From NCBI GenBank assembly GCA_937925685.1, contig CALAMI010000015.1:1-64000 (forward strand): DNA of 64,000 nt. The letters are read 5' to 3'. A model generated the notes under the pieces. It worked only from the letters and a program-made list of their open reading frames with translations. It made no database searches and was not told the DNA's origin. Shown here in pieces: positions 55,112 through 63,697 of the stretch. The DNA is from Candidatus Binatia bacterium. Lineage in GTDB: Bacteria; Desulfobacterota; Binatia; HRBIN30. The position numbers and the translations under genes are program-made. How positions within the stretch are numbered: the stretch's first letter is position 1; every line of letters starts with the position of its first letter.

Positions 55112-55591
55112 ATGGAACAAATCCGTTTCGACGACTTGGAACGACTCAAAACGAAAATCAGCGACGAGTTTGGCCCTTGGGGACCAGAGATCGAAGTGAC
55201 GCAGGAAATGATCAACCGTTTCGCCGATCTCACTGGCGACCATCAATGGATTCATGTGGACGTGGAGCGCTGTAAGCGGGAGAGCCCCTTCAAACAACCC
55301 ATTGCCCACGGCTTCCTCACCTTGAGCCTCATACCTCGCCTGCGTGCTCCAGGTCAGTTTCAAATCGTGGGGTACGGTAACGCGACGAATTACGGTGCCG
55401 ATAAACTTCGCTTCACCGCACCGGTGCCCGCTGGCTCGAAAATCCATGCACGGAGCCGCATCGTGGGCATAGAAGCCAAGCCCGCAGGGACACAGGTCAC
55501 GACAGAGATTCACGTTCACGTTGTCGGCCAGGAGCGGCCTGCTCTCATCTACGTGATGCACGTTCTCTATCACCCACCGGTGCAAAGGTAG
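55112..55591 (+). CDS. MaoC-like (R)-specific enoyl-CoA hydratase
   Basis: 159 residues from the ATG at 55112 with GAGGAGG 10 bases upstream; an open frame running far upstream is antisense to ccr. Single hot-dog domain with the hydratase motif RFADLTGDHQWIHVD (Asp-x4-His), then PIAHGFLTLSLIP and NYGADKLRFTAPVPAGSKI. It hydrates enoyl-CoA thioesters, possibly including crotonyl- or mesaconyl-type substrates of the Ccr route, which is suggested only by divergence from ccr. Confidence 0.9.
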   Translation: MEQIRFDDLERLKTKISDEFGPWGPEIEVTQEMINRFADLTGDHQWIHVDVERCKRESPFKQPIAHGFLTLSLIPRLRAPGQFQIVGYGNATNYGADKLRFTAPVPAGSKIHARSRIVGIEAKPAGTQVTTEIHVHVVGQERPALIYVMHVLYHPPVQR

Positions 55592-55642
55592 CTTGCGCCC
55601 TTGTGCCGCGAGAGAGCCGCTTTAACGACGGTAGGAGGCACG

Positions 55643-58024
55643 GTGCTTCCGCGCTGGTTTTCGCTCTGGTGGGCGTGCACGATTGCTTTAGCAGCGAGCT
55701 GCCAGCAAGCCGAGCGCACGTCCGACACCTTTCCCTCGCCCTCCTCGGCGATCGTGCGCGAGGGGCCAGCACTGTTCGAACCATGGCTGCGCCACGAAAC
55801 CGCCGAGCGGCAGCAAGATCCGTCGTGGCGTGACGCTTATGTCGACGCCGTGCTTGGCCACCAAGTATTTCAAGTGCCTCCGAGTGGCATCCCTCGCGCC
55901 ATTGCTGCGGGCCTGCTCCTAGATGACGACAAAGTCCTGTTTGCTTCAGGCCGCAAACTCTGGGCGCAAGAGTTGGAATTCGTGCCCGGTTTTGCTGGGA
56001 AAATTTGCTTCTTGCACTCTTTCTTTTGTTTCAAGGAGCTTTTCCGCGTCAGCTTCGCGGTCGACGGCGTGGCGCAGCCCTTGTTCGAGGATCAATTCCA
56101 GGTGAGCCGCTATCCCAGTCACACATCGATTCAATACTTCATTGGCCCAATCGTCGTACAGGAACGCAAGTTCATCACCGCCGACGACCGAGCCGTTGCC
56201 GTGTACGTCGCAGAATCGCGCGACCGCCGGGAGCACAGCCTGTTGCTCGAAGCCGACGTCGCTTTTTTACCTATTGCTAATCGGGAACGTGTCTTCCAGC
56301 TTCCTTTGCTCGGTGCCGGTGAGTTCCAACAAAACCCCATTTTCGCTTACCTCGATGCGCCCGAATTTACCGCTGGAGGCACGGCACGGGTTCGAGCAAC
56401 ACGGAAGTTAGCTGTACCAGCACAAGGCGCGAGCGCGCCAGCTATCATCGCCGTGAGTTTCGAACCGCGCGAGAGAGCCAGGCAGACCCAGATCCCGGCC
56501 GACATTTTCGAGATCCATCGGCACAGCGATCAGAAGTGGTTTTTGGACCACGTTCCCTACTTCGATTGCAGCGACGAGGGCTTCAAGCGCATGTGGTACT
56601 ACCGATGGTGGTTGGTGCGCTTCAACATGACCGAGGCGGACACGCCCGACCTTTCGGGGTATCGCTTTTACGAAGGGAAGCTGGGTTTCGACAATGCGAT
56701 CACGTTTGCCGTGCCGGTACAAATCAAGGAACTCACGTATCTGCGCGACCCAGCCTTCGCGCGCAGTCAAATTCGCAATGCTTACCGCAACTTGGCGCCG
56801 AACGGCGCTCTGATCGATCCTCCCGGCAGCCCGTACTGGCACGAAACCTACTCCCATTGGGTGGCTGCTGCCGTCGAGGAGTTTCACCGCGTGCACCCTT
56901 TCACCGTGGCAGAGCTGCGGCAGCTGTTGCCGGAGATGGCACGCGACGTACGAGCCTGGGTGACCTCGTTCGATGGCGATGGGGATGGCCTTCCCCAAAG
57001 TAACCGGCCGAGAATCACTGGATATGACCTCGACATCCTCTCCTACTGGTTCTTCAATGGTTTACGGCTGCACCCTCAACTCCAGCCACCAGAGCTGGAG
57101 CGTGTTGACTTCGCCAGCTTTGTTTACGCCAACGCCCGGGCCATTGCCGCGTTAGCGCGTTACGCTGGCGAGCCACCATTTGAGCGGGAATTCGAGGCAG
57201 TAGCGGAAAAACTCCGTCAAGCGGCTTTAAATGCCTTTTGGGATGACGACAGTCACTTCTTTTATCCGCGCCGGGCGGATAACAACGCCCGGATTCCCAT
57301 TCGAGAGTTGCATGGTTTTTTCCCGTTTTTGGCACGGTTGGCGCCGGACGAGCCGCGCTACACTTCCGCGCTGCGCTACCTGGTCGACCCCGACGAGTTT
57401 TGGGGCCGTTTTCCACCGGTCATTACCAGTCAAACGCACTATCGAGAGTGGACCTGGGAAATGGATGGGTTAACCCGAAACATTGCCCCTCATCCCATTA
57501 GCATGGGAGGGCGCTTGATCCTTCAGGCCCTGCGTCATTATCGCAACCATCCGATTACGGCGGACCACTTCATGGATCTCCTCGCACGCTACAATCGACT
57601 CGTGTACCCAGGGGTGAACCCCTACGATCCGTACTGGCGCCCCAACGTCCACGAGTATTACTCTCAATGGGAACCCCATCGATTATCCCCGAGACCGAAA
57701 CCCTCGGACATCTCTCACGATTTCCACTCGATGTATTTGTCTCTCATCGTCGAGGGCGCCGTTGGTTTAGTCCCGCGGCCGGACGATTGGATCGAACTCG
57801 ACCCGCTGGCAAACCAGTGGGAGCGCTTCCTGCTCGATCGCTTGCGCTATCGGGGCCACGACCTCACGATTGTGTGGGACCGCCCCGATGGCAGGAGGGC
57901 ATATCCACAGTTCGAGGAGGGCTTTAGCCTCTTTGTCGACGGCACGTTAGCGTTTCGGCGCGCCGAGCTTGGCCATTTACTCTACAACCTTGTAACCGGG
58001 GAGTTGCGCGAGGCGAACGAGTGA
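55643..58024 (+). CDS. GH63-like (alpha/alpha)6-barrel lipoprotein
   Basis: About 793 residues from the GTG at 55643, chosen because AGGAGG lies just upstream and it gives a clean lipoprotein signal (LPRWFSLWWACTIALAASC, Cys20). The N-terminal half is beta-rich; the C-terminal barrel shows TSFDGDGDGLPQSNRPRITGYD, ITGYDLDILSYWFFNGL and WTWEMDGLTRNIAPHPISMGGRL, resembling GH63/trehalase-like or mannosylglycerate-hydrolase-like enzymes. Candidate acids are the Asp in FDGDGDGLPQS and the Glu in TWEMDG. It should face the periplasm or surface. The MFS transporter gene overlaps its stop, suggesting hydrolysis coupled to uptake. Confidence 0.75.
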   Translation: MLPRWFSLWWACTIALAASCQQAERTSDTFPSPSSAIVREGPALFEPWLRHETAERQQDPSWRDAYVDAVLGHQVFQVPPSGIPRAIAAGLLLDDDKVLFASGRKLWAQELEFVPGFAGKICFLHSFFCFKELFRVSFAVDGVAQPLFEDQFQVSRYPSHTSIQYFIGPIVVQERKFITADDRAVAVYVAESRDRREHSLLLEADVAFLPIANRERVFQLPLLGAGEFQQNPIFAYLDAPEFTAGGTARVRATRKLAVPAQGASAPAIIAVSFEPRERARQTQIPADIFEIHRHSDQKWFLDHVPYFDCSDEGFKRMWYYRWWLVRFNMTEADTPDLSGYRFYEGKLGFDNAITFAVPVQIKELTYLRDPAFARSQIRNAYRNLAPNGALIDPPGSPYWHETYSHWVAAAVEEFHRVHPFTVAELRQLLPEMARDVRAWVTSFDGDGDGLPQSNRPRITGYDLDILSYWFFNGLRLHPQLQPPELERVDFASFVYANARAIAALARYAGEPPFEREFEAVAEKLRQAALNAFWDDDSHFFYPRRADNNARIPIRELHGFFPFLARLAPDEPRYTSALRYLVDPDEFWGRFPPVITSQTHYREWTWEMDGLTRNIAPHPISMGGRLILQALRHYRNHPITADHFMDLLARYNRLVYPGVNPYDPYWRPNVHEYYSQWEPHRLSPRPKPSDISHDFHSMYLSLIVEGAVGLVPRPDDWIELDPLANQWERFLLDRLRYRGHDLTIVWDRPDGRRAYPQFEEGFSLFVDGTLAFRRAELGHLLYNLVTGELREANE

Positions 58025-59262
58025 AATCTGCATCCAGCGAGTCTCGGGACCCGCACCAACCCACTGTGGTCACGCAAGTTCAGGAAGCCCCGGTAACTCT
58101 GTACGCTTCCGCCACGACGTCGCTGTTACGGGGTGCTTTCGGCCGGGTGATGGCTGCGAACTTTGCTTTCTTTCTCAGCTTCGCGTCCTTCTTTTTGCTG
58201 CCGCTCTTCATCAAGGAACTGGGCGGATCGGAAACCACTGTGGGCGTGCTCATGGGTTCAGGGGGCTTCGCCACCCTGTTCTCCTTACCGATCATCGGCT
58301 GGTGGATCGATCGTGTCAGCCTGCCGCGGTTGTTCGCGGCAGGCTCGTTCGCGATGACCGCGGCAGCGCTGGGTTATCTCTTCGTGGGCGAAGCCGGCAG
58401 GCTGCTCTTTGTCCTTCGCTTGATCCAGGGGGGCGCGTTCGCTGCCTCTTTCACGGCGGCAACCACTCTTGCGGCCAGTCTTGCGCCGCCCCACATGCGC
58501 GCACGAGCGCTCGGGTGGTTCGGGGTCTCCACTCTCCTCACCCACGCCTTGGCCCCGGCGCTTGGCGAAGAGCTAATTCTGCGATACGGGTTCGCTGCTT
58601 TGTTCCTTGCGGCAGCCGCTTGCTCGGCGTTTGCGGGGTTTTGGATGATGCAGCTCGCAAACCTTCCCGTTCGCCGCAGCGTAGGCAGCAAAATGGATCG
58701 CTTACCAACGGGCCACTATCTTCTCGGTGCCGTTATGGTGTTCTTCGGGATGGGGTTCGGTTGCGTGACCACTTATGCTGCTAGCTTCATCAAAACGCAG
58801 CAACTCGGGCGGGTCGGAGTTTTCTTTGCCGCATATACGGCGAGTGCCATTGCCGTTCGGATTTTCGGAGGCAGTTTGTCCGACCGGTTGGGGCGAGCGA
58901 TCGTGGTGCTCCCGGCACTGGTGCTTCTGGGGATCTCCATTTTTATTCTGGCGTGGGTCAAGAACCCTTTTGGCCTCGTCACAACCGGTGCAGCCTTCGG
59001 TTTAGCCCAGGGACTGGCATATCCCACCCTGCACGCTTTTCTCGTAGATATATCCCCCCCATCCGTGTTGGGAAAAGCCCAAGCATTGTTCAATGGCTCG
59101 TTTAACCTTGGAGTCATGAGTAGTGCGTTTCTTTTCGGGATGGTTGCCGATGCGTGGGGGCAACGCCCGATGTTTGCTTTAGCGGCGTCGACTCCTTTGG
59201 CGGCAGCATGGTTGTTTGCCATCGGTGCCCACGCAAATCGTCGTCGAGGGTTACGACCATGA
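58021..59262 (+). CDS. MFS transporter
   Basis: 413 residues with about twelve hydrophobic helices after a 40-residue polar N-terminus. Motifs: PIIGWWIDRVSLPRLFAAG and the second-half GGSLSDRLGRAIVVLP, the classical MFS loop signatures. The GTG start overlaps the GH63-like stop (GTGA) and its own stop overlaps the DUF72 start (ATGA). The operon suggests uptake of a sugar or its derivative released by the lipoprotein; drug-efflux type function cannot be excluded. Confidence 0.88.
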   Translation: MKSASSESRDPHQPTVVTQVQEAPVTLYASATTSLLRGAFGRVMAANFAFFLSFASFFLLPLFIKELGGSETTVGVLMGSGGFATLFSLPIIGWWIDRVSLPRLFAAGSFAMTAAALGYLFVGEAGRLLFVLRLIQGGAFAASFTAATTLAASLAPPHMRARALGWFGVSTLLTHALAPALGEELILRYGFAALFLAAAACSAFAGFWMMQLANLPVRRSVGSKMDRLPTGHYLLGAVMVFFGMGFGCVTTYAASFIKTQQLGRVGVFFAAYTASAIAVRIFGGSLSDRLGRAIVVLPALVLLGISIFILAWVKNPFGLVTTGAAFGLAQGLAYPTLHAFLVDISPPSVLGKAQALFNGSFNLGVMSSAFLFGMVADAWGQRPMFALAASTPLAAAWLFAIGAHANRRRGLRP

Positions 59263-60164
59263 TGACCCACCGACGCCCGCGTTTTCGCGTAGGCACGGCC
59301 TCCTGGACCGACCCATCCCTCCTGGACTCGGGGTTTTACCCGCCCACGGCAACGTCTGCCGAGGCCCGTCTTCGCTTTTACGCCGAGCACTTCGACACCG
59401 TCGAGGTCGACTCGACGTTCTACGCCTTACCGGCCGAGCGGAACGCTTATCTCTGGGCTCGTCGCACACCGGACGATTTCGTGTTTCACATCAAGGCGTT
59501 CGCGGCCTTAACCCAACACCCTGTGGAGTACCGCCAGCTTCCGCGTGTCGTGCGGCAGCTGTTGCCACCATCCCCGCAAGCCGACGAACGAGAGCGTCTG
59601 AAGCTACCTCCCGGGGATGCCCTGAGCCTTTGCTTTTCTATGTTCGCTGCGGCACTCGCGCCGCTTCGGCAAGCAGGAAAACTGGGCTGTTTGCTGTTTC
59701 AGTTTCCTCCCTGGTTCATCGCGCGGGAAGAACACGAGCAGTACATTCGATGGTGTCGTGAGCGGCTGGACGGGTTGCAGCTGGCGGTTGAATTCCGGCA
59801 TCGAAGCTGGTTCGGGACGCAAGCGGAGCGCACGTTAGCGTTGCTACGCGAACAGCAGCTGGTTCACGTCATCGTCGACGCACCGCAAGCTCCAACCCTG
59901 CCCCAAACTCCTTTCGTAACCACCAGCCCGACGGCGTACGTGCGGCTGCACGGGCGCAACCGCGAAGCTTGGTTTGGCCGACACGAAACGGCCAGCGAGC
60001 GTTTCCGTTATCTTTACAACGATGCCGAGCTTACCGAGTTAGCGACGCGTATCCAAAGCCTCCACGAAGCCAAGGAAGTTCATGTCATCTTTAACAACTG
60101 TTATCGGGACTACGGCGTGCGCAATGCCCTGACGATGGCGAGGCTTTTAACGGAGTCCCAGTGA
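59259..60164 (+). CDS. DUF72 family protein
   Basis: 301 residues from the ATG at 59259, which overlaps the MFS stop. TIM-barrel DUF72 features: FRVGTASWTDPSLLDSGFYPP, LRFYAEHFDTVEVDSTFYALP, FHIKAFAALT, LLFQFPPWF, AVEFRHRSWF and YVRLHGRN, with VHVIFNNCYRDYGVRNALTM near the end. Function is unknown, possibly nucleic-acid or sugar linked. No signal peptide. The GTGA junction downstream couples it to the coiled-coil gene. Confidence 0.92.
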   Translation: MMTHRRPRFRVGTASWTDPSLLDSGFYPPTATSAEARLRFYAEHFDTVEVDSTFYALPAERNAYLWARRTPDDFVFHIKAFAALTQHPVEYRQLPRVVRQLLPPSPQADERERLKLPPGDALSLCFSMFAAALAPLRQAGKLGCLLFQFPPWFIAREEHEQYIRWCRERLDGLQLAVEFRHRSWFGTQAERTLALLREQQLVHVIVDAPQAPTLPQTPFVTTSPTAYVRLHGRNREAWFGRHETASERFRYLYNDAELTELATRIQSLHEAKEVHVIFNNCYRDYGVRNALTMARLLTESQ

Positions 60165-60523
60165 TGCTGCGTTGGCGGTTTTCGAGCGGGCTGCTCGTTG
60201 GCCTGGTTTTGGGAATTCCCCTGGGTGCGATTCTGTCCAGCTCTCTGGCGCCCGTACCGCAAGCAGATCCACGGCTGCAATTCGAGGTCAGGGAACTGAC
60301 GCGGCAGTTGGAGATAGCGAACGAGTCCAGGGCGCGGGCAGAGAGACAACTGGAAGAGTTCTCCAAGCTTGCCGGTCAAATGACCAAGAACTTCGAGAAC
60401 CTAGAGCAGCGGTTTCGCGACCTGGAGGCAGAACTCGCCCGAGTGAAAACCGAGCAAGCGGCATCGCAGCTGATTCACGAAACGCCTCGAGCCGAAGGGG
60501 CTACACAACCTGCAGGCCCCTAG
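60161..60523 (+). CDS. Small membrane-anchored coiled-coil protein
   Basis: 120 residues starting at the GTG overlapping the DUF72 stop, or at the ATG directly after it. One N-terminal helix (GLLVGLVLGIPLGAILSSSLAP) precedes a coiled coil (about 38-100, Glu/Arg/Leu heptads) and a polar tail. No family was recognised. It is the last gene of the operon. Confidence 0.65.
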   Translation: MMLRWRFSSGLLVGLVLGIPLGAILSSSLAPVPQADPRLQFEVRELTRQLEIANESRARAERQLEEFSKLAGQMTKNFENLEQRFRDLEAELARVKTEQAASQLIHETPRAEGATQPAGP

Positions 60524-60924
60524 TCTCCAAGGGCAAGCCAGGGTCCCTCTGACGGGAAGCCGAGCAGACATCTGTGGCAACCCGTTCTGCCCGGCAGCGC
60601 ACCTCTCTCTACCGCCGCCGAACTCCACACTTCTTCCTCTCATGCCTTCGGCAGGAAAACTCCCGTTCCGAAAACCCCAAGGGGCAAGCTTCCGCACGCT
60701 GGGCTCTGCGGGTCCGCTTGGTGCAACCAGCGGTAACACACCACCTTCACCAATGAGAAAACATTTCGGGTATCACCGTGTTGGTCGGGCTCTCGAGCGG
60801 CTTCGTAAATCGACCGGCCACCGCGTGTTTTCGAGTGCCCCAAAACCACCGAGGGCCGTACCAAAAACGGGCCGAATGGAGAGAATTGCCATTGGTCGGG
60901 CCATCTGATAATCGGGGTCATTGC
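60524..60924 (+). other. Upstream region of the regulator/diiron operon
   Basis: 401 bases. It contains the promoter/operator at 60886-60912. A matching 10-base half-site context TTGGTCGGGC occurs at 60781-60790 and again at 60892-60901, 111 bases apart. An open frame covers part of it but has no protein features. Confidence 0.5.
60886..60912 (+). promoter_or_regulatory. Promoter with FadR-like operator in the spacer
   Basis: TTGCCA (60886-60891, five of six to TTGACA), a 15-base spacer, and GATAAT (60907-60912, five of six to TATAAT). The spacer contains TGGTC-G-GGCCA (60893-60903), a near-perfect palindrome close to the FadR-type operator TGGTCnGACCA. A bound dimer would block polymerase, so the regulator gene that starts at 60925 is probably autorepressed. 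Transcription would start only about 6 bases before the ATG. Confidence 0.6.
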
Positions 60925-61704
60925 ATGATGGCACCAATCGTCGGAGTCCGCGTGTTCCGCCCTCCACAAAGGCGGCGTTTGCATGAGGACGTTGCCGAGC
61001 AATTACGCGACGCCATTTTGGAGAATCATTACCGTGCGGGTGACAAACTGCCACCCGAGCGGGAACTCGCTGAACGGTTCGGTGTCAACCGAACTTCTAT
61101 TCGGGAGGCCATCAAAACGCTGGAAAGCTGGGGGCTCGTTGTGGCTCGGCAAGGCGATGGAATCATCGTGCAACCTCTTGTCGAAGCCTCGCTCGACCTC
61201 ATCGGACCAATGATTTTTCGCCAGGGTCGGATCGATACGGCCCTGCTGCGAGAGATGCAAGAAGTGGTATCGGTGGTTCTCTACGAGATGGCACGTGCAG
61301 CCGTGGAGCGATTGAAGCAAGAGCATTTGCGCGAACTCAAGGAGTGGCGGAACCGTTTGGCAGATCCTTCTTTGCCGCGCGAGGAGCGTTTTGCCGCAGC
61401 CCGGGCGATTATGGTTTTGGTTGCCGATATCACCGGCAATCGCGTCTGGCAGATGGTTGCGCGACGCCTCCGCAACATGCTCGCATCGGCGCCGTTGCAA
61501 AAAACCCGAGAACGGCTGCAGCTCGACCCGTCACCACTGGTAGGGCTCATCGATTCCTGTGTCGACGCCGTCGAGGCTGGCAAGCCGAAAGAAGCGGTCG
61601 CGCGGTTGCGGGAAGCGTTACGTGTCCTGGGAGAATCCTCCGTCGGCATGCCCTTCGGTACAGCCATAACGCCCTCACTATTGCGAAGGAGGAGGAGTAC
61701 ATGA
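60925..61704 (+). CDS. GntR-family transcriptional regulator of the FadR type
   Basis: 259 residues from the ATG at 60925 (a second ATG follows). An N-terminal winged helix (about 18-85): LHEDVAEQLRDAILENHYRAGDKLPPERELAERFGVNRTSIREAIKTLESWGLV is classical GntR. The C-terminal helical domain (about 100-235) is of FadR/FCD type but degenerate, so the effector (an acyl-CoA, an organic acid or other) is unknown. Its stop overlaps the start of the diiron gene (ATGA), so the two are cotranscribed. The palindrome in its promoter supports autoregulation. Confidence 0.88.
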   Translation: MMAPIVGVRVFRPPQRRRLHEDVAEQLRDAILENHYRAGDKLPPERELAERFGVNRTSIREAIKTLESWGLVVARQGDGIIVQPLVEASLDLIGPMIFRQGRIDTALLREMQEVVSVVLYEMARAAVERLKQEHLRELKEWRNRLADPSLPREERFAAARAIMVLVADITGNRVWQMVARRLRNMLASAPLQKTRERLQLDPSPLVGLIDSCVDAVEAGKPKEAVARLREALRVLGESSVGMPFGTAITPSLLRRRRST

Positions 61705-62804
61705 GCGACTTTCAAATCCACACTGCGACGCAAGAGCCAGCTTTGGATTCTGCCCTCAAGGTGATTTACCAGTGGAATTACGATCCCGAAGTCGAGGAGC
61801 TGCGCAACCTGTACCACAAGGCACTTGACGCGCAGTGGATTGCCGAGCGGGAAATTGATTGGGACCGACCGATCGATATGGAGAAATTTGCCACCACGCC
61901 TATGGGCACGGCGCTCGACATCGAGAGGTGTTCTTACTGGCGTTCGCTTCCCCAGGAGACGCAGTGGGAGCTCAAGCGGCGCATGGCGAGCTTTCGCCTG
62001 AGCAATTTTCTCCACGGGGAACAAGGGGCTCTCCTGGTCGCTGCGCAGCTCGTGAACGCCGTACCCCACACGGACGCTAAGTTTTACGCCGCCACGCAAA
62101 CCTTGGACGAAGCGCGGCACGTCGAAGTGTTTTCCAAGTATATCAACAAACTCGACGAAGTACGCCCCATTGCTCCGGCCCTGAAGAATATTCTCGACGC
62201 CACGCTGGCAACCGACAGCTGGATGAAAAAGCTCGTCGGCATGCAAATCGTCATCGAAGGGCTTGCGCTCTACAGTTTTCGCGAGATGCGCAACCTGACC
62301 GAGGAGCCCTTGCTGAAAGAATTGTTGACCTATGTGGCCCGGGACGAGTCGCGCCACCACGCATACGGCGTTCAATACATTTCTCGCTGTGTGCCCTGTC
62401 TCAGCGAGACCGAACGAAGGGAACTGGAAGATTTCGCACTCGAGGCAGCGCGCACGTTAATTGGCTCGCGCACCCAACAAACGTTCTTCAGTACGCTCCT
62501 GGTAATTTGGGCGGAAGCGGGCGTCGACCCAGCAGAGCTTTTGACGAGCGTTCAACGAGAGCGCGAGGAGCTCCTTCGTGAAACGGTTCGCCCCGGAGGA
62601 CGCCTTGGCCCCGTCCAAGGCTTCGTCATTCCCACGCTGCGACGATGCGGCCTTTTGAGCGAGCGTGTGGCGGCACACTTCCACAGTTTTCTCCGCGAGA
62701 ACTTTACCGGCCGCGTCGTCGGTGAGGACGTGCAAGAATTTCTGCGACTTCTTCCTGATATTCCCGAAGACACGGCCGCCTGGGTCCTCGGGCAGTTGGA
62801 ATAA
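61701..62804 (+). CDS. Ferritin-like diiron carboxylate protein (putative oxygenase)
   Basis: 367 residues from the ATG at 61701 with AGGAGGAGG upstream; upstream open frame is antisense-like. Four-helix diiron ligands are spaced regularly: Glu107 (HGEQGA), Glu137/His140 (DEARH), Glu186 (VIEGLAL) and Glu216/His219 (DESRHH). Both half-sites have a 30-residue spacing, as in R2-like, ferritin-like and AurF-type oxygenases. AurF has an extra His four residues before the second Glu; here that position is Val212. Reaction probable: oxidation of a fatty acyl or small-molecule substrate; the FadR-type regulator supports a lipid link. Cytoplasmic, no signal peptide. Confidence 0.83.
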   Translation: MSDFQIHTATQEPALDSALKVIYQWNYDPEVEELRNLYHKALDAQWIAEREIDWDRPIDMEKFATTPMGTALDIERCSYWRSLPQETQWELKRRMASFRLSNFLHGEQGALLVAAQLVNAVPHTDAKFYAATQTLDEARHVEVFSKYINKLDEVRPIAPALKNILDATLATDSWMKKLVGMQIVIEGLALYSFREMRNLTEEPLLKELLTYVARDESRHHAYGVQYISRCVPCLSETERRELEDFALEAARTLIGSRTQQTFFSTLLVIWAEAGVDPAELLTSVQREREELLRETVRPGGRLGPVQGFVIPTLRRCGLLSERVAAHFHSFLRENFTGRVVGEDVQEFLRLLPDIPEDTAAWVLGQLE

Positions 62805-62813
62805 CTGCAGAAG

Positions 62814-62836
62814 TGGACACCGCTGCCGCGTGTCCA
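62814..62836 (+). repeat. Short inverted repeat after the diiron gene
   Basis: TGGACAC-9-GTGTCCA, 9 bases after the stop codon. A perfect 7-base stem without T-tract; it may protect the 3' end or act as a weak terminator. Confidence 0.35.
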
Positions 62837-62960
62837 TCGAACACTCGGTCTCCCTGCCATTGTCGCCTGCGGGCGACCCTTGGCCCTTGCATTGCAAGGA
62901 ACTACGGGGAGGCAACCGGTCTCGGTCACCTGTTTACCGCTAGCCGGGTTTGTTTGGCCT

Positions 62961-62980
62961 CCGACAAATGGTAGTGTCGG
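62961..62980 (+). promoter_or_regulatory. Hairpin directly before the peroxiredoxin start codon
   Basis: CCGACA-8-TGTCGG, ending 3 bases before the ATG at 62984. It covers the place where a ribosome binding site would lie, and no other site is visible. It might control translation. Confidence 0.35.
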
Positions 62981-62983
62981 CTC

Positions 62984-63526
62984 ATGACGAACCGCGTGAT
63001 CCCCGCCCTCTGGTTCTGCGTTGCAATCGTTTGCGGCAACTCGGCAATAGCCAATCCGGTGCCGCAGGTAGGCGCCAAAGCACCCGAGTTCACGGCAACC
63101 TCTACCGCCGGGCCACTTTCTCTCAACGACCTCCACGGCACGTGGGTGGTGTTGTACTTTTATCCGAAATCGTTCACGCCAGGGTGCACGGCCGAGGCCG
63201 GGTCGCTGCGTGACGGTTTCGAAGCGCTCCGAGATTTGAAGGCCACCGTAGTCGGCGTGAGTACAGACGACCTCGCCACCCAACGCGAGTTCAAGGAAAA
63301 GCTTTCTCTGCCTTTCGAACTCATTGCCGATCCCGAAGAGCGTATCGTGAAGCTTTACGGCGTAGAAGGATGGCTGGGGATGGCACGACGGCGAACGTTC
63401 CTTATCGACCCGCAGGGAATTCTCCGCGCTGTCATCGAGGATGTAGACACCCGCAGACATGCCGAGCAAGTGCGCACTCTCTTGCAAAGCCTTCAGACAA
63501 ACTTGCAACCCACACCACAAACCTAG
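62984..63526 (+). CDS. Exported peroxiredoxin (PrxQ/BCP-like) with a single mature cysteine
   Basis: 180 residues. A signal peptide (VIPALWFCVAIVCGNSAIAN) is followed by a thioredoxin-like AhpC/TSA domain: KAPEFTATS, VVLYFYPKSFTPGCTAEAGSL with the peroxidatic Cys68, and TFLIDPQG. BCP/PrxQ proteins usually have a resolving Cys five residues later; here it is Gly and no other Cys exists in the mature protein, so it is a 1-Cys type. It should reduce peroxides in the periplasm using an external thiol. A hairpin sits just before the ATG. Confidence 0.88.
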   Translation: MTNRVIPALWFCVAIVCGNSAIANPVPQVGAKAPEFTATSTAGPLSLNDLHGTWVVLYFYPKSFTPGCTAEAGSLRDGFEALRDLKATVVGVSTDDLATQREFKEKLSLPFELIADPEERIVKLYGVEGWLGMARRRTFLIDPQGILRAVIEDVDTRRHAEQVRTLLQSLQTNLQPTPQT

Positions 63527-63606
63527 AGCCCGCGCCGGGTTGCACGGGATCGTCGACAGCGCCCAGAAGCGTGTTTTGTCGCACCGCCGTCATTCGAACC
63601 AAGCCG

Positions 63607-63620
63607 CCGGAACGTTCCGG
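63607..63620. repeat. Perfect 14-base palindrome
   Basis: CCGGAACGTTCCGG in the convergent gap between the peroxiredoxin and methyltransferase genes. No T-tract. Role unknown. Confidence 0.4.
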
Positions 63621-63697
63621 GCGCAAGCTGTTCGGCAACCGCTACGGCGAAGGTATCCGAACGCGATGCAACTCCGGAATCGAAACAATCGGGGTGC

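Noticed and set aside
61344..61700. 5' extension of the diiron protein frame
   Set aside because: It overlaps the regulator gene in another frame; AGGAGGAGG before 61701 and the ATGA junction fix the start.
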